From Komagataella phaffii GS115 (lineage: Eukaryota; Ascomycota; Pichiomycetes; Pichiales; Pichiaceae): a stretch of 64,000 nt of DNA. Both the position numbers and the translations under genes were made by a program. Below are positions 56,237 through 64,000 of this stretch, piece after piece. Each line of letters starts with the position of its first letter. Within the stretch, counting starts at the first letter, position 1. Location: the NCBI RefSeq assembly GCF_000027005.1, contig NC_012966.1:1054001-1118000 (forward strand), read 5' to 3'. A model generated the notes under the pieces. That model was given only the letters and a program-made list of their open reading frames with translations. It did no database searches and had not been told where the DNA came from.

Positions 56237-57328
56237 TTCTAACAGGTCATAAAACTATATAAAAAACCCGAAAGAAGTAATGAACAAAATAGTGAAACGT
56301 GGTGACAACTGTGAATTTTGCTAGAGCCGAAGAAGCTATTCACCCAACTTGATGTTATTAGTTCACCTTTCCAGAGGAAAAACTAATGGAAATGTTAGGA
56401 GGGTCGGAGGATTCTGTGGAGGACTAAGTGTTTCCAGTTTTTTTGTTGTTTTTTTTGGGTGGCTTTGGGAGGTGAATTCGTTGGACGGAGGTACACAAGT
56501 GGGAAATAGAAAGCAATGCGAGGAAGTAATTGGCCAAGATGCACATAAAGTAGATCGCGGAATTGGGAAATCTCATACTCCACAAAGTGAAAAATTACCC
56601 GGATTGAATGCCGTCGGCCAAGACCAAGATGAAGGTGGTAGCTGGAGGGGGCGGGGAGGGGGGCATAGCGTGGTTTGAGGGAGGAAGAAAGTGCTGTGGA
56701 AGTCTTCGAGACGTGCATCCTCAGGGTGTCTACGGTTGGGACGTCTGCTTGACCAGGGACCATTACACGAGATCGGGCGGGGAGGGCTTTATCGGTTCAG
56801 AAAATGATGCATACAGAATATCTGAAAGATCTCAGGTGGTTGCTGAGCCTAGTTAGCGGGACGATCAGGGCACCCTTCAAAGTGGAAATAGCTGCCTCTG
56901 CAAATGCGTGGAATATTCATGAAGCGGGTTTCCCGGCTGTGAAATATCCCGCTCCAGTTCGCAGAACCAAAATGCTATTGTTGAACTACTGTGACTTGGC
57001 TCTGATGATTTTTTCCGGTAACGGTCGTCCAAAAGGTACCCCAGTAATCATCCGAAACTGTATTCTCGATATTCTTTTTAGGCGACATTCTCTTTAGGCT
57101 GACTTTCTCAGGAACAGCCACTGTGGTCCCCAGAGAATCTTGAATGTGCCCGCCCGTGGACCTCTCGGTCGGCCTAGCTCAGCCCGTCAAGTCTCCTTCT
57201 ATCTCCATCAAGTAATCACCCACGTGCATAATTTTATTTGCAGTTTCACACATCCGTCCTATTATTCTGATCATCACCTAGGAAAAAGAAAAGCTTAAAT
57301 CTTCAACGGTTTCTTGAACTACTTCCAG
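56237..57328. promoter_or_regulatory. Long divergent intergenic region, YCK / PHO86-like, with Pho4-type site
   Basis: 1092 bp. Contains a G-rich stretch (56645-56663), several short frames without recognisable content (for example 56349-56678), and CACGTG at 57221-57226 in the context CCCACGTGC (57219-57227), whose complement GCACGTGGG is the high-affinity Pho4 site of S. cerevisiae, about 100 bp upstream of the PHO86-like ATG. A leftward TATA-like TATATAGT lies near the YCK start. No tRNA or repeat is seen. Confidence 0.6.
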
Positions 57329-58306
57329 ATGGTCATCCAAAAAGAATTTGATCTCACAGTGGGACTGTCGGAAGACAAGGAGGCTGTTGTATCGTACTCA
57401 GACCTTACCCCGGAGTATTCCACCATCAGTTTGAACCTGGTGATTGACAGGAGACGTAACTTGCAAGCACTATTGAATAAGAAGCTTCTGTGGTCAGCTC
57501 CATGCTGGGTGGGGGTCCTCTCCATCTCTTTAGGCTATGGGTACTTCAAGTTGGCTGACTATTTCAAATACATCCCCCTCCAAGAATTGATACTCAACAA
57601 TAATTTCAGATATGAACTGATAAGCACATTGATTCTTGCTGGAATGGTCTTTTCGATATTCTTTGCATTGTTTGCTTTGAAGACAGAGTTTCTACGTGCT
57701 GATGCTGACAAGTTGGTCGAAGAGTCGGAGAAAGCCTTTGGATTCGACCTTAAGGCTTACAGCAACTTACCAGTCAACACCGTCGATGAGTACAAATCAT
57801 TGAGAAAGACAGATGACAAAGAGCTGGAACTGCTTGAAAATGGAAAAAATTCACAGATAGTTATTTACAGAGAAACCCCAATTGCTGTAATCTCCTTGGT
57901 GGTCGATAAAGATCCTAACCAGACGAACAATTCGTCGTATGTCGTTCGTATCCAGAGCTTTGGGATCCGCAGGGTTTATGTAAAATCGGGAATAATGAAA
58001 GAACTCCTGATTTGGGCTCTTTACAGAACTCGAACTATTGTGGAGGCCCTGAATGCTTCTGAAGTGCTGGTTTTGTGTGAATTATACTCTTTTGAAAAAG
58101 ATGTCATTCCCACATTTCAAGAATTGACATTCAAGAAGATCAGTTCTCGTCCACTGAAAGATTGGTTGTTGGGAGGTATTTACGGTGTTACCCAGGACAC
58201 ATGGGCAATCGGATTATTGGCCGATGGGCAAGATGGTTCTTCGAAGGAGGCTGTATCTAGTGACTCCAAGTCTACAGATCCAAGCGGTTTAAGAAAGAGA
58301 AATTGA
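57329..58306 (+). CDS. PHO86: PHO86-like ER membrane protein (probable)
   Basis: 325 residues from the ATG at 57329; a TTG five codons upstream is not used. The layout is: cytosolic N-terminal part, LNKKLLW, two hydrophobic segments (about 60-77 and 98-118), then a soluble C-terminal domain with an acetyltransferase-like feel (IVIYRETPIAVISLVVDKDP, YVVRIQSFGIRRVYVKSGIMKELLIWALYRTR). This two-TM plus GNAT-like arrangement resembles Pho86, the ER factor that packages the phosphate transporter Pho84, and a Pho4-type site lies in its promoter. The match is from memory and not strong; a different two-TM acetyltransferase-like protein is possible. Confidence 0.55.
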   Translation: MVIQKEFDLTVGLSEDKEAVVSYSDLTPEYSTISLNLVIDRRRNLQALLNKKLLWSAPCWVGVLSISLGYGYFKLADYFKYIPLQELILNNNFRYELISTLILAGMVFSIFFALFALKTEFLRADADKLVEESEKAFGFDLKAYSNLPVNTVDEYKSLRKTDDKELELLENGKNSQIVIYRETPIAVISLVVDKDPNQTNNSSYVVRIQSFGIRRVYVKSGIMKELLIWALYRTRTIVEALNASEVLVLCELYSFEKDVIPTFQELTFKKISSRPLKDWLLGGIYGVTQDTWAIGLLADGQDGSSKEAVSSDSKSTDPSGLRKRN

Positions 58307-59019
58307 TTACAGGTAAGGTTAGTTTACAATGAAATCGGGTGTCGGTTTACTATGGTATATTTGCTCAGCTTGGTGTTGAGCAATATGGAATTTATTGGAT
58401 ATTTTTATTTTGTTCGTAAGACCTCCAGTTGATTTGATGGTGGCCGGACTTGATAATCCAGAAGATCGTTATCTTTGGTATTCGTTCCATCGTGGTAAGT
58501 GTGTACGAGCTCATATCGTTTTTTCTGGAGGAGTTTCAAGCTGAGAACTGGAAGTCTAAGTCAACACTTTCTCGGTCAATCCTCCATTCTTGTATATAGA
58601 TGACGCCCTATTTATATAAGGAATAAAATACAATTACAGGGCATCTTGGTCTGTCAGATTCAGTGTACTAATTGGGACACCTACGAATCAAATGAGGAGC
58701 TGAGTTTTCTATTTGTTCCTACTGAAATAAGTATAAGCGTTGAAGTTAATGCGCAGACGAGTCCTCAACTACTGGCACGAGCAAGAAGCCGAACCATTTA
58801 TGATCCTTAAACGGAGTAACTTCGAACCATAATGGTTTATCAACCCAAAATTGATCTGAAAGTCTTATCCTCTTAGAGAGACTCCTAAGGAACGCTTCAG
58901 AAAAGTATTTCAGTTAACTCAAACTATTTGTGTATGAAAACGAACCGCAGTGCAAACCCAGAAACAACTACAACTCTACAACAGTTATAAGTCAAACAAT
59001 ATCATTACACATTAAAAGT
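58307..59019. other. Unusually long convergent 3'-3' gap with a stop-interrupted frame
   Basis: 713 bp between two convergent stops, far longer than other convergent gaps in the window (1-205 bp). On the plus strand a frame from the ATG at 58329 reads 16 codons, meets TGA at 58377-58379, and continues open to 58544 (about 55 codons). A TATTTATATAAGG stretch lies near 58610. No known protein or RNA recognised. Confidence 0.35.
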
Positions 59020-60609
59020 TTAAACTCTCTCTACGTGAGTAATGGTCGCAGACTTGCGATCGGAGTCGTTGTCTAACTTCGTAGTCAAATTTTCTCCTCT
59101 CAGAATTCTCTCCTTTTCGGCCAAGACAAACTCTTCTGGTCTCTCTCTTTGAGTCAGAGCCTTGTGTCTGAACACAACTGGCGATGGATACTGGATAAAC
59201 ATGTAATCCAAATCCTCCAAAGAACGCCTGGATGTCTCTGGATAGAGACAGAACACTACTGGCACGTAGCACAGGACAATAAATGCAAACAGCAAGTAAA
59301 ATCCCCAACCCAGGTTGTTGACAGCTTTCTTAGTGTATTGAGTGATACAGAAACCACAAATCCAGTTTGTGGCGGTAGCAGCTGCTGCACCTCTGGTTCT
59401 CCATCCAATAGAGTTAATTTCAGAAGAGTACACCCAAGGCACTTTGGCATAAGATGTTCCATAAATGACATAATACAGGAAAAACATCGAAACCGTCAAT
59501 GCACCCATCTCATAAGCCAGTCTAGTCTCGGCAACCTTGACAGAAGCAGCAGCAACGATATAAGTGATACAACATCCAACGGATCCGTAGATCATCATTC
59601 TCCTTCTACCAACCAAGTCGATAATGATCAAACACACGAAGGCAGATCCCAGATAAGAAGTAGCGTTGCAGGCGGATAATAACTTGGCCATAGCTTCGGT
59701 GAAACCAAGCTGCTCAGTCAAGATAGTTGGTAAGTAGTAACCGAGGGCATTGACACCAGTGAACTGTTGCATGAATTGAGTACCCATTCCCAAGAGAATA
59801 CGACGCATGTTCTGAGTCTTGTCTCTGAATCTGATAACGTCTTTGAATGGAACTCTGTCAAGTCTTTCTTGCTCAATAGCATCCAAAATGGACAGGTACT
59901 CGTCCTGAACTGTTTCATTAGTAACTTCCAGATTCTTTCCCCACAGCAAGGCGATAGTGGAAAGCCCCTCCTGAGTGCGTCCTTTATTCAACAACCAACG
60001 AGGTGATTCAGGCAAGAAGCACAGAATTGGAACTGAAATAATTGGGAACAAAAGTTGGAAGGCTAGGGGAAATCGCCACTGCAAAGGACCTGAAGAAAAA
60101 TAGAGGCCATAGTTCATCCAGTTTGCCAACATGTAGGCAAAAGTATTGGAAAGAGATCCCACGACCACCAAACGTCCACGGTACTTGGCCTTGGTACATT
60201 CGGCCTGGTAGACAGGACATGTGGATGATGTCATACCCATACCAAACCCGTTTATTATACGTCCAATAATCATCATGGGCAAGTGAAAAGCAGCGATTTG
60301 CAGTACAGCACCGATGGTGTTGCAAGCACTTCCAACCATAATAGTTCTTCGTCTTCCTAGTTTATCTCCAAAAGCGAAAGCTACCAGACACCCAATGAAG
60401 GCACCAAGAGAAAAACAACTTGAAGTAATACCAGAAATGTTAGCGTCGAGCGTCTCTGGAAAATGATATTTAAAGTCAGACGAGATAAGAACGCCTGAAA
60501 AGACACCTTGGTCGTAACCAAACCAGCCCATAGTTAAACCATTCACCAAGGTGAGGCAAGCCAACAGGGCATTACCTGATAGTCCGAAATGCTTCTTGTA
60601 GAGTCCCAT
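59020..60609 (-). CDS. MFS sugar/H+ symporter, candidate L-rhamnose transporter
   Basis: 529 residues with about 12 TM segments and cytosolic ends. Sugar porter signatures: GYDQGVFSG in TM1, GDKLGRRRT and VGRRRMM in the intracellular loops after TM2 and TM8, GRIINGFGMG, PESPRWLLNKGR, QQFTGVNALGYYLPTIL in TM7, and PETSRRSLEDLDYMF at the end of TM12. The family spans hexose, pentose, lactose and quinate permeases, so substrate is not readable from the protein. It lies 752 bp from the GRE2-like gene and near LRA3, which suggests L-rhamnose or a related sugar or acid; that is inference. A leftward TATAAATA at 60662-60669 lies 52 bp upstream of the ATG. Confidence 0.85.
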   Translation of the reverse strand: MGLYKKHFGLSGNALLACLTLVNGLTMGWFGYDQGVFSGVLISSDFKYHFPETLDANISGITSSCFSLGAFIGCLVAFAFGDKLGRRRTIMVGSACNTIGAVLQIAAFHLPMMIIGRIINGFGMGMTSSTCPVYQAECTKAKYRGRLVVVGSLSNTFAYMLANWMNYGLYFSSGPLQWRFPLAFQLLFPIISVPILCFLPESPRWLLNKGRTQEGLSTIALLWGKNLEVTNETVQDEYLSILDAIEQERLDRVPFKDVIRFRDKTQNMRRILLGMGTQFMQQFTGVNALGYYLPTILTEQLGFTEAMAKLLSACNATSYLGSAFVCLIIIDLVGRRRMMIYGSVGCCITYIVAAASVKVAETRLAYEMGALTVSMFFLYYVIYGTSYAKVPWVYSSEINSIGWRTRGAAAATATNWICGFCITQYTKKAVNNLGWGFYLLFAFIVLCYVPVVFCLYPETSRRSLEDLDYMFIQYPSPVVFRHKALTQRERPEEFVLAEKERILRGENLTTKLDNDSDRKSATITHVERV

Positions 60610-61361
60610 TAAGCAGAGATCGTTATTAGTGAAGTAGTTCGTGATGAGATTATGACGGGGGTATTTATAGGAGCTGTTGATATTCCTTTACTCCACATTT
60701 CTAAATGGACCTTTATTATTAAAGTGATGCACTACAGTGACCAGTTTTGTTAAACGGTGTCGTTACCCACCTTATAATGCGCGGAGGTACTAGCTTCGCA
60801 GCACGGGGTGCATGATCGAATATACCGGAATCGCATAACGTGGACAAGATTACGTGGGATTTTCATTAACTACGACGAGAATAACTGGTGTTTAACGAGT
60901 AGAAAACGCAGGGTAGTTTGATGGATTGTTTGAAATACCTACTCCGCATTGAATAGCAAGCGGACTGAAGGATGATCGAGTCAGGGGTGGTCCTTGATCG
61001 TTGAGTGGGAGCTGTATGTAATTCAAGCTGGTTTTGGTCTTGGTAAAGTTAATGTAAGCGTAAACCATCTAAGAAAAGGGGTAAAAGTGGGAAAGAGATT
61101 TTTGGTCACATATCTGGTTGTATTCTAGAGGAGAATAATTACCGTTCAATGGCATGTTAGTGTTTTTCTCCACTCAATATCCAGTGCCTTGATTTAACTA
61201 AAACACTGAATGATCACCTCCAACTTGAACTGTTCCACTTAGCGCATTGTCAGCTGTCTGAAAATGAACAGCAAGTGGAGATACCGCCTTAAAATACTTC
61301 TCATTAACTCTCAGATACTAAATAGTCATTTATGCTTACTTTCAAATATATGCCTCTCTAC
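60610..61361. promoter_or_regulatory. Promoter region of the sugar transporter / 3' region of the GRE2-like gene
   Basis: 752 bp. Toward the transporter: TATAAATA (60662-60669, minus strand), AACGGTG at 60753-60759 and the everted repeat TCCGC-N12-GCGGA at 60943-60964, whose CCG-N14-CGG core suits a Zn2Cys6 dimer. The length suggests a regulated promoter. Near 61300-61361 AT-rich sequence should be the terminator of the reductase gene. No small gene recognised. Confidence 0.5.
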
Positions 61362-62529
61362 CTATAAAGGGCCCTGTTGAATAGCCCGAAACTGTCTGAT
61401 AGAGTCCACAACACATTGCTCAAAACTATGAAACTCCACTCCAAGCTCCTTGGTAACTGCCTCATGGTCCAGGTTGTACCCTATTGGATTCAGATCCTGT
61501 TTAGAAATAAGTTTATCAGGAATGCGATCTCCAAGGCCATGGTCCTTCATAATCTTCGCAGCAAGTGCATAGGAGAACTTGTCTGGAGCTGATGGAACGT
61601 ATCTTTTATTTCCAGCTGATGGTCTCACTAAAGCCTGAACATGAGCCTTAGCTAAATCTCTGACGTCAACCCACACGGAAACTCTAGCAACAGGTAAAGG
61701 ATCTACCCCTGAGTAGACCTGCCAGAGCATGTCATTCGAGAGGTTGAGCTCCTCCACTTTGTCCACTGGATGAACTACAGGACCAAAAGTCATGGGAGGA
61801 CAAAAGGTCACCAAGTCAAACTGAGGTTTCTCCTTTTCAATGAAGTTCCAAGCCTCCAGTTCGGCATATTTCTTCGATCCACGGTAACCGATAATAGCAT
61901 CTGCCTCACAAGCTTCTTCATAAGTAAGTGGGTTCCAATCGGCTCCGGTATAGGTGAAGCCTGGTCCAGAACCTCTAGAGACATCCATAACGGATGCAAA
62001 AGAGGATGTCAATACTATCCGTTTAACCCTTGGTTCTGTAACAGCAGCCTCCAACACAACCCTAACACCGTGGATGGCAGGTTTAATCAGCTCCTCCTCC
62101 ACATCCTTTACATCATAGCTCAAAGGACTGGCAGCGTGGATAATTCCGTCACACCCCTTAACTGCATTGATGAAGGGGTTTTCGGTGCTTTTGCTTGTAA
62201 AATCCGTAATCTGAACAGGTTCAATCAGAGATGAGAACTGCGGTCTTTTCTTGGCAAACTGTTGAGCTTTCTCAATATTTCTAGTGGCCAATTTGACCTT
62301 AATTCCGAGTTTCAAAAGGTTATCAACTATGTGAGCCCCAATGAACCCGGTTCCGCCGGTGACCAATACTTGCCTTCAAAGTTAGTTACTTTCTATGGAT
62401 CGTTAAGGAAGTATGGTTTCTTGGCAAGACGAGGGAAAGAAAGCTTAAAGGGACCATCCTAGTCGTTCCACCCACAGTGTCTGTTCGCCCATGATTGCCA
62501 AAATTCAATGATACTCACTTCATATCCAT
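61362..62529 (-). CDS. GRE2-like NADPH-dependent reductase (extended SDR), spliced
   Basis: 340 residues after removal of intron 62374-62518: exon 1 is 62519-62529 (ATG plus 8 nt), exon 2 is 61362-62373. Without splicing the frame has no ATG (it begins at TTG 62364-62366, with TGA just upstream). Spliced, it starts MDMKQVLVTGGTGFIGAHIV, with the TGxxGxxG cofactor motif at residues 9-16. The catalytic YRGSK (Tyr167, Lys171) and upstream LTSSFAS complete the SDR triad. The family (Gre2, YDR541C, plant dihydroflavonol reductases) reduces methylglyoxal, lactaldehyde and other carbonyls. It diverges from LRA3, so a role in handling L-lactaldehyde from rhamnose breakdown is possible. It is not LRA1, which is a shorter classical SDR. 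Confidence 0.85.
62374..62518 (-). other. Predicted spliceosomal intron (145 bp)
   Basis: On the minus strand: 5' site GTGAGT (62518-62513), branch-point-like AACTAAC (62387-62381), 3' site AAG ending at 62374. The joint restores AAG-CAA-GTA-TTG in frame and gives a normal SDR N-terminus. The branch-to-acceptor distance is short (about 8 nt). The same AACTAAC occurs in the other predicted intron of this window. Confidence 0.8.
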
Positions 62530-62937
62530 CTTTCAAACTATGGGATAGTGATTCAAGAGTTGGAAGATTAAAGTTGGAATATTTATTTAAAGGCATTTCT
62601 GGTCATGTCCCCCACATTTCATACTGCATCCACAGTGGATAATACCGTGGAAGTTCACATAACGGGGTTTGTTGTTTTTCGTAACGGTGAAAAGAAAAAC
62701 GGTGCTAATCCCATGCAATCCCACCTAAAACATGCTTGTACACCTAACTTTACCCCAGAAAAAAAAGCATGATCCTCCTTCGCGTGCTGCCCACTCTATT
62801 CCAAACGCATGAAATTTGTACCCCAAGCTAAAACACCTGCCTGTGTGCAAGCTCTTAACCGTGATACGGGGTCCTCTATATAAAAACTCCACAAGTCCAG
62901 AGAGTTAATTAAATTGCTTCTCTGACCACAAAAAACC
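62530..62937. promoter_or_regulatory. LRA3/GRE2-like divergent promoter
   Basis: 408 bp. AACGGKG occurs three times, at 62661-62667, 62683-62689 and 62698-62704, with a related ACGGGG near 62866. TATATAAAAA at 62877-62886 lies 52 bp upstream of the LRA3 ATG. CCCCCAC at 62609-62615 could be a Mig1-type repression site. Published work, as I recall it, reports rhamnose-inducible LRA promoters in Pichia pastoris; the element assignments here are my inference. Confidence 0.6.
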
Positions 62938-64000
62938 ATGTCTTTGAAAAACATCAGAATTACAGGCTTTAAGGTAACCGACATCAGATTCCCTACCAGT
63001 TTAGACGGAATTGGAAGTGATGCTATGCATCAAGGTACTAATGGATCTCACCCCTTCTTGGAGTTGTACACCAACGATGATAAGGTAATCGGTGAAGGTA
63101 TTGCTTTCAGTAATGGAAGAGGAAGTGAATTGGTGTGTGCTGCTCTGGAGATCTTTGCTGAAAGGGTTGTTGGAAAGTCTCTGCACAGTCTGACCGAAAA
63201 TATGGGGAACACATGGAGATATATGGTTTCTGATTCTCAATATCGTTGGATTGGTCCTGAGAAAGGAGTTACTCATCTTGCCGTTGCTGGTGTCATCAAT
63301 GCCATTTGGGACTTGTGGGGTAAGGTAACTGATAGACCAGTCTGGAAGATTGTTGCAGACATGACCCCTGAAGAATTAGTCAGATGCATCGACTTTAGAT
63401 ACATCACTGATGTCATTACCCCTGAAGAGGCTATTGAAATGTTGAAAAAGACTCAAGTTGGGAAAGAGAAGAGAATTCAAGAGGCATTTGATAACGTTGC
63501 CGTTCCTGCCTATACCACTTCTCCAGGTTGGTTAGCCTTTTCTGGAGACAGGATGAAAGAGGTTCTGCGAGAAACCATTGCACAGGGTTTCACTGTCTTT
63601 AAGTTCAAAGTTGGTAGTGATCTCAAGTCCGATAAGGAGAGGTTGCAAGCAGTGAGAGATATTATCGGCTATGACGAAAAATACCAAATTATGATTGATG
63701 CCAATCAGATCTGGAGTGTTCCTGAAGCCATTGAGTGGATGAAAGAGTTGGTTCAATTCAAGCCCATTTTCATTGAGGAGCCAACTTCTCCAGATGATGT
63801 TCTAGGACATGCTACCATTCGTAAAGCCCTGAAGCCTTACGGAGTCGGTGTTGCTACTGGAGAAATGGCAGCCAACAGAGTTATATTCAAACAGTTGCTC
63901 CAGGCAGATGCTATTGACGTTTGTCAAATTGATGCGGTGCGTCTTGGGGGTGTCAACGAGTGTTTAGCTGTTATGTTGATGGCACTCAAGTTCAATGTTC
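62938..64000 (+). CDS. LRA3: LRA3, L-rhamnonate dehydratase (enolase superfamily; C-terminus cut by window edge)
   Basis: 354 complete codons visible from the ATG at 62938; the frame is open at the window end. Enolase-superfamily acid-sugar dehydratase: N-terminal cap with TSLDGIGSDAMH and GRGSELVCAALE, then barrel strands with the catalytic FKFKVG (Lys222, Lys224), metal ligands Asp254 (MIDANQ), Glu280 (IEEPTSPDD) and Glu309 (ATGEMAANR), and QIDAVRLGGVNE. The expected catalytic His lies beyond the edge. L-fuconate dehydratase (ENOSF1-like) is the nearest relative in sequence. In yeasts of this kind the enzyme converts L-rhamnonate to 2-keto-3-deoxy-L-rhamnonate in the non-phosphorylated rhamnose pathway (LRA1-LRA4). 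The substrate choice between rhamnonate and fuconate is inferred from lineage, not from visible residues. Confidence 0.88.
   Translation, partial: MSLKNIRITGFKVTDIRFPTSLDGIGSDAMHQGTNGSHPFLELYTNDDKVIGEGIAFSNGRGSELVCAALEIFAERVVGKSLHSLTENMGNTWRYMVSDSQYRWIGPEKGVTHLAVAGVINAIWDLWGKVTDRPVWKIVADMTPEELVRCIDFRYITDVITPEEAIEMLKKTQVGKEKRIQEAFDNVAVPAYTTSPGWLAFSGDRMKEVLRETIAQGFTVFKFKVGSDLKSDKERLQAVRDIIGYDEKYQIMIDANQIWSVPEAIEWMKELVQFKPIFIEEPTSPDDVLGHATIRKALKPYGVGVATGEMAANRVIFKQLLQADAIDVCQIDAVRLGGVNECLAVMLMALKFNV

Noticed and set aside
56349..56678. 109-codon rightward open frame in the YCK upstream region
   Set aside because: Low-complexity Gly/Gln/Asp content, no family resemblance, overlaps the G-rich tract; looks like chance.
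58495..58500. GTAAGT as a 5' splice site of a small spliced gene
   Set aside because: No convincing CTAAC branch point plus acceptor giving a sensible continuation was found downstream.
61362..62529. The GRE2-like gene as LRA1 (L-rhamnose 1-dehydrogenase)
   Set aside because: LRA1 is a classical SDR of about 260 residues; this is a 340-residue extended SDR with Gre2-type motifs.

Overview
The window looks like a chromosomal segment of a budding yeast. The best match I recognise is Komagataella (Pichia pastoris group), but that identification is from memory and was not searched. Supporting signs are compact genes with few introns, tight convergent gene pairs, and orthologues of many Saccharomyces cerevisiae genes mixed with genes baker's yeast lacks: an LrgA-LrgB type membrane protein and an L-rhamnonate dehydratase. 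CTG encodes a leucine that is invariant in Hsp70 (the RLIGD motif near 27487), so the CUG-Ser code does not apply. I found 38 protein genes. I saw no tRNA, rRNA, transposon, LTR or CRISPR array.

Left part (1-27 kb): RRB1 (cut by the window edge) and PRP6 diverge. They are followed by an LrgAB-like transporter, a Zn2Cys6 regulator with a Cat8-like zinc cluster, a SIT4-associated SAPS protein, an exomer CHAP (BCH1/BUD7), the zinc chaperone ZNG1, ALG12, a membrane-anchored cyclophilin, an M16C metalloprotease, probable RSA3, septin CDC3, the histone chaperone HIF1, a pyridoxal-reductase-like aldo/keto reductase and POM33.

Middle (27-49 kb): a cytosolic Hsp70 (SSA) with a step-type heat shock element, a large F-box protein, YCH1, RAD2, an unrecognised gene with a tiny first exon, MMM1, ELP5, a CRH1-type wall transglycosylase, a CSC1/OSCA-type channel gene interrupted by a frameshift in a 6-nt homopolymer, TIM13, a globin ending in a CaaX box, and BNI4.

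Right part (49-64 kb): an unrecognised 80-residue protein, CSL4, a PDR16/17-type Sec14 protein, ELA1, RPP1, CUZ1 (perfect heat shock element upstream), a YCK1/2 casein kinase, a PHO86-like gene with a Pho4-type site, and then a catabolic locus: an MFS sugar transporter, a GRE2-like reductase whose 11-nt first exon is recovered by splicing, and the divergent L-rhamnonate dehydratase LRA3 (cut by the right edge).

Most genes are unrelated housekeeping functions. The only clear functional grouping is the transporter-reductase-LRA3 locus at 59-64 kb, where uptake, dehydratase and possibly lactaldehyde reduction fit non-phosphorylated L-rhamnose catabolism. Several start codons were moved downstream from the longest open frame, because the extension began with TTG or GTG or ran through the promoter. 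Two introns (36194-36252, 62374-62518) were inferred from splice signals and frame.
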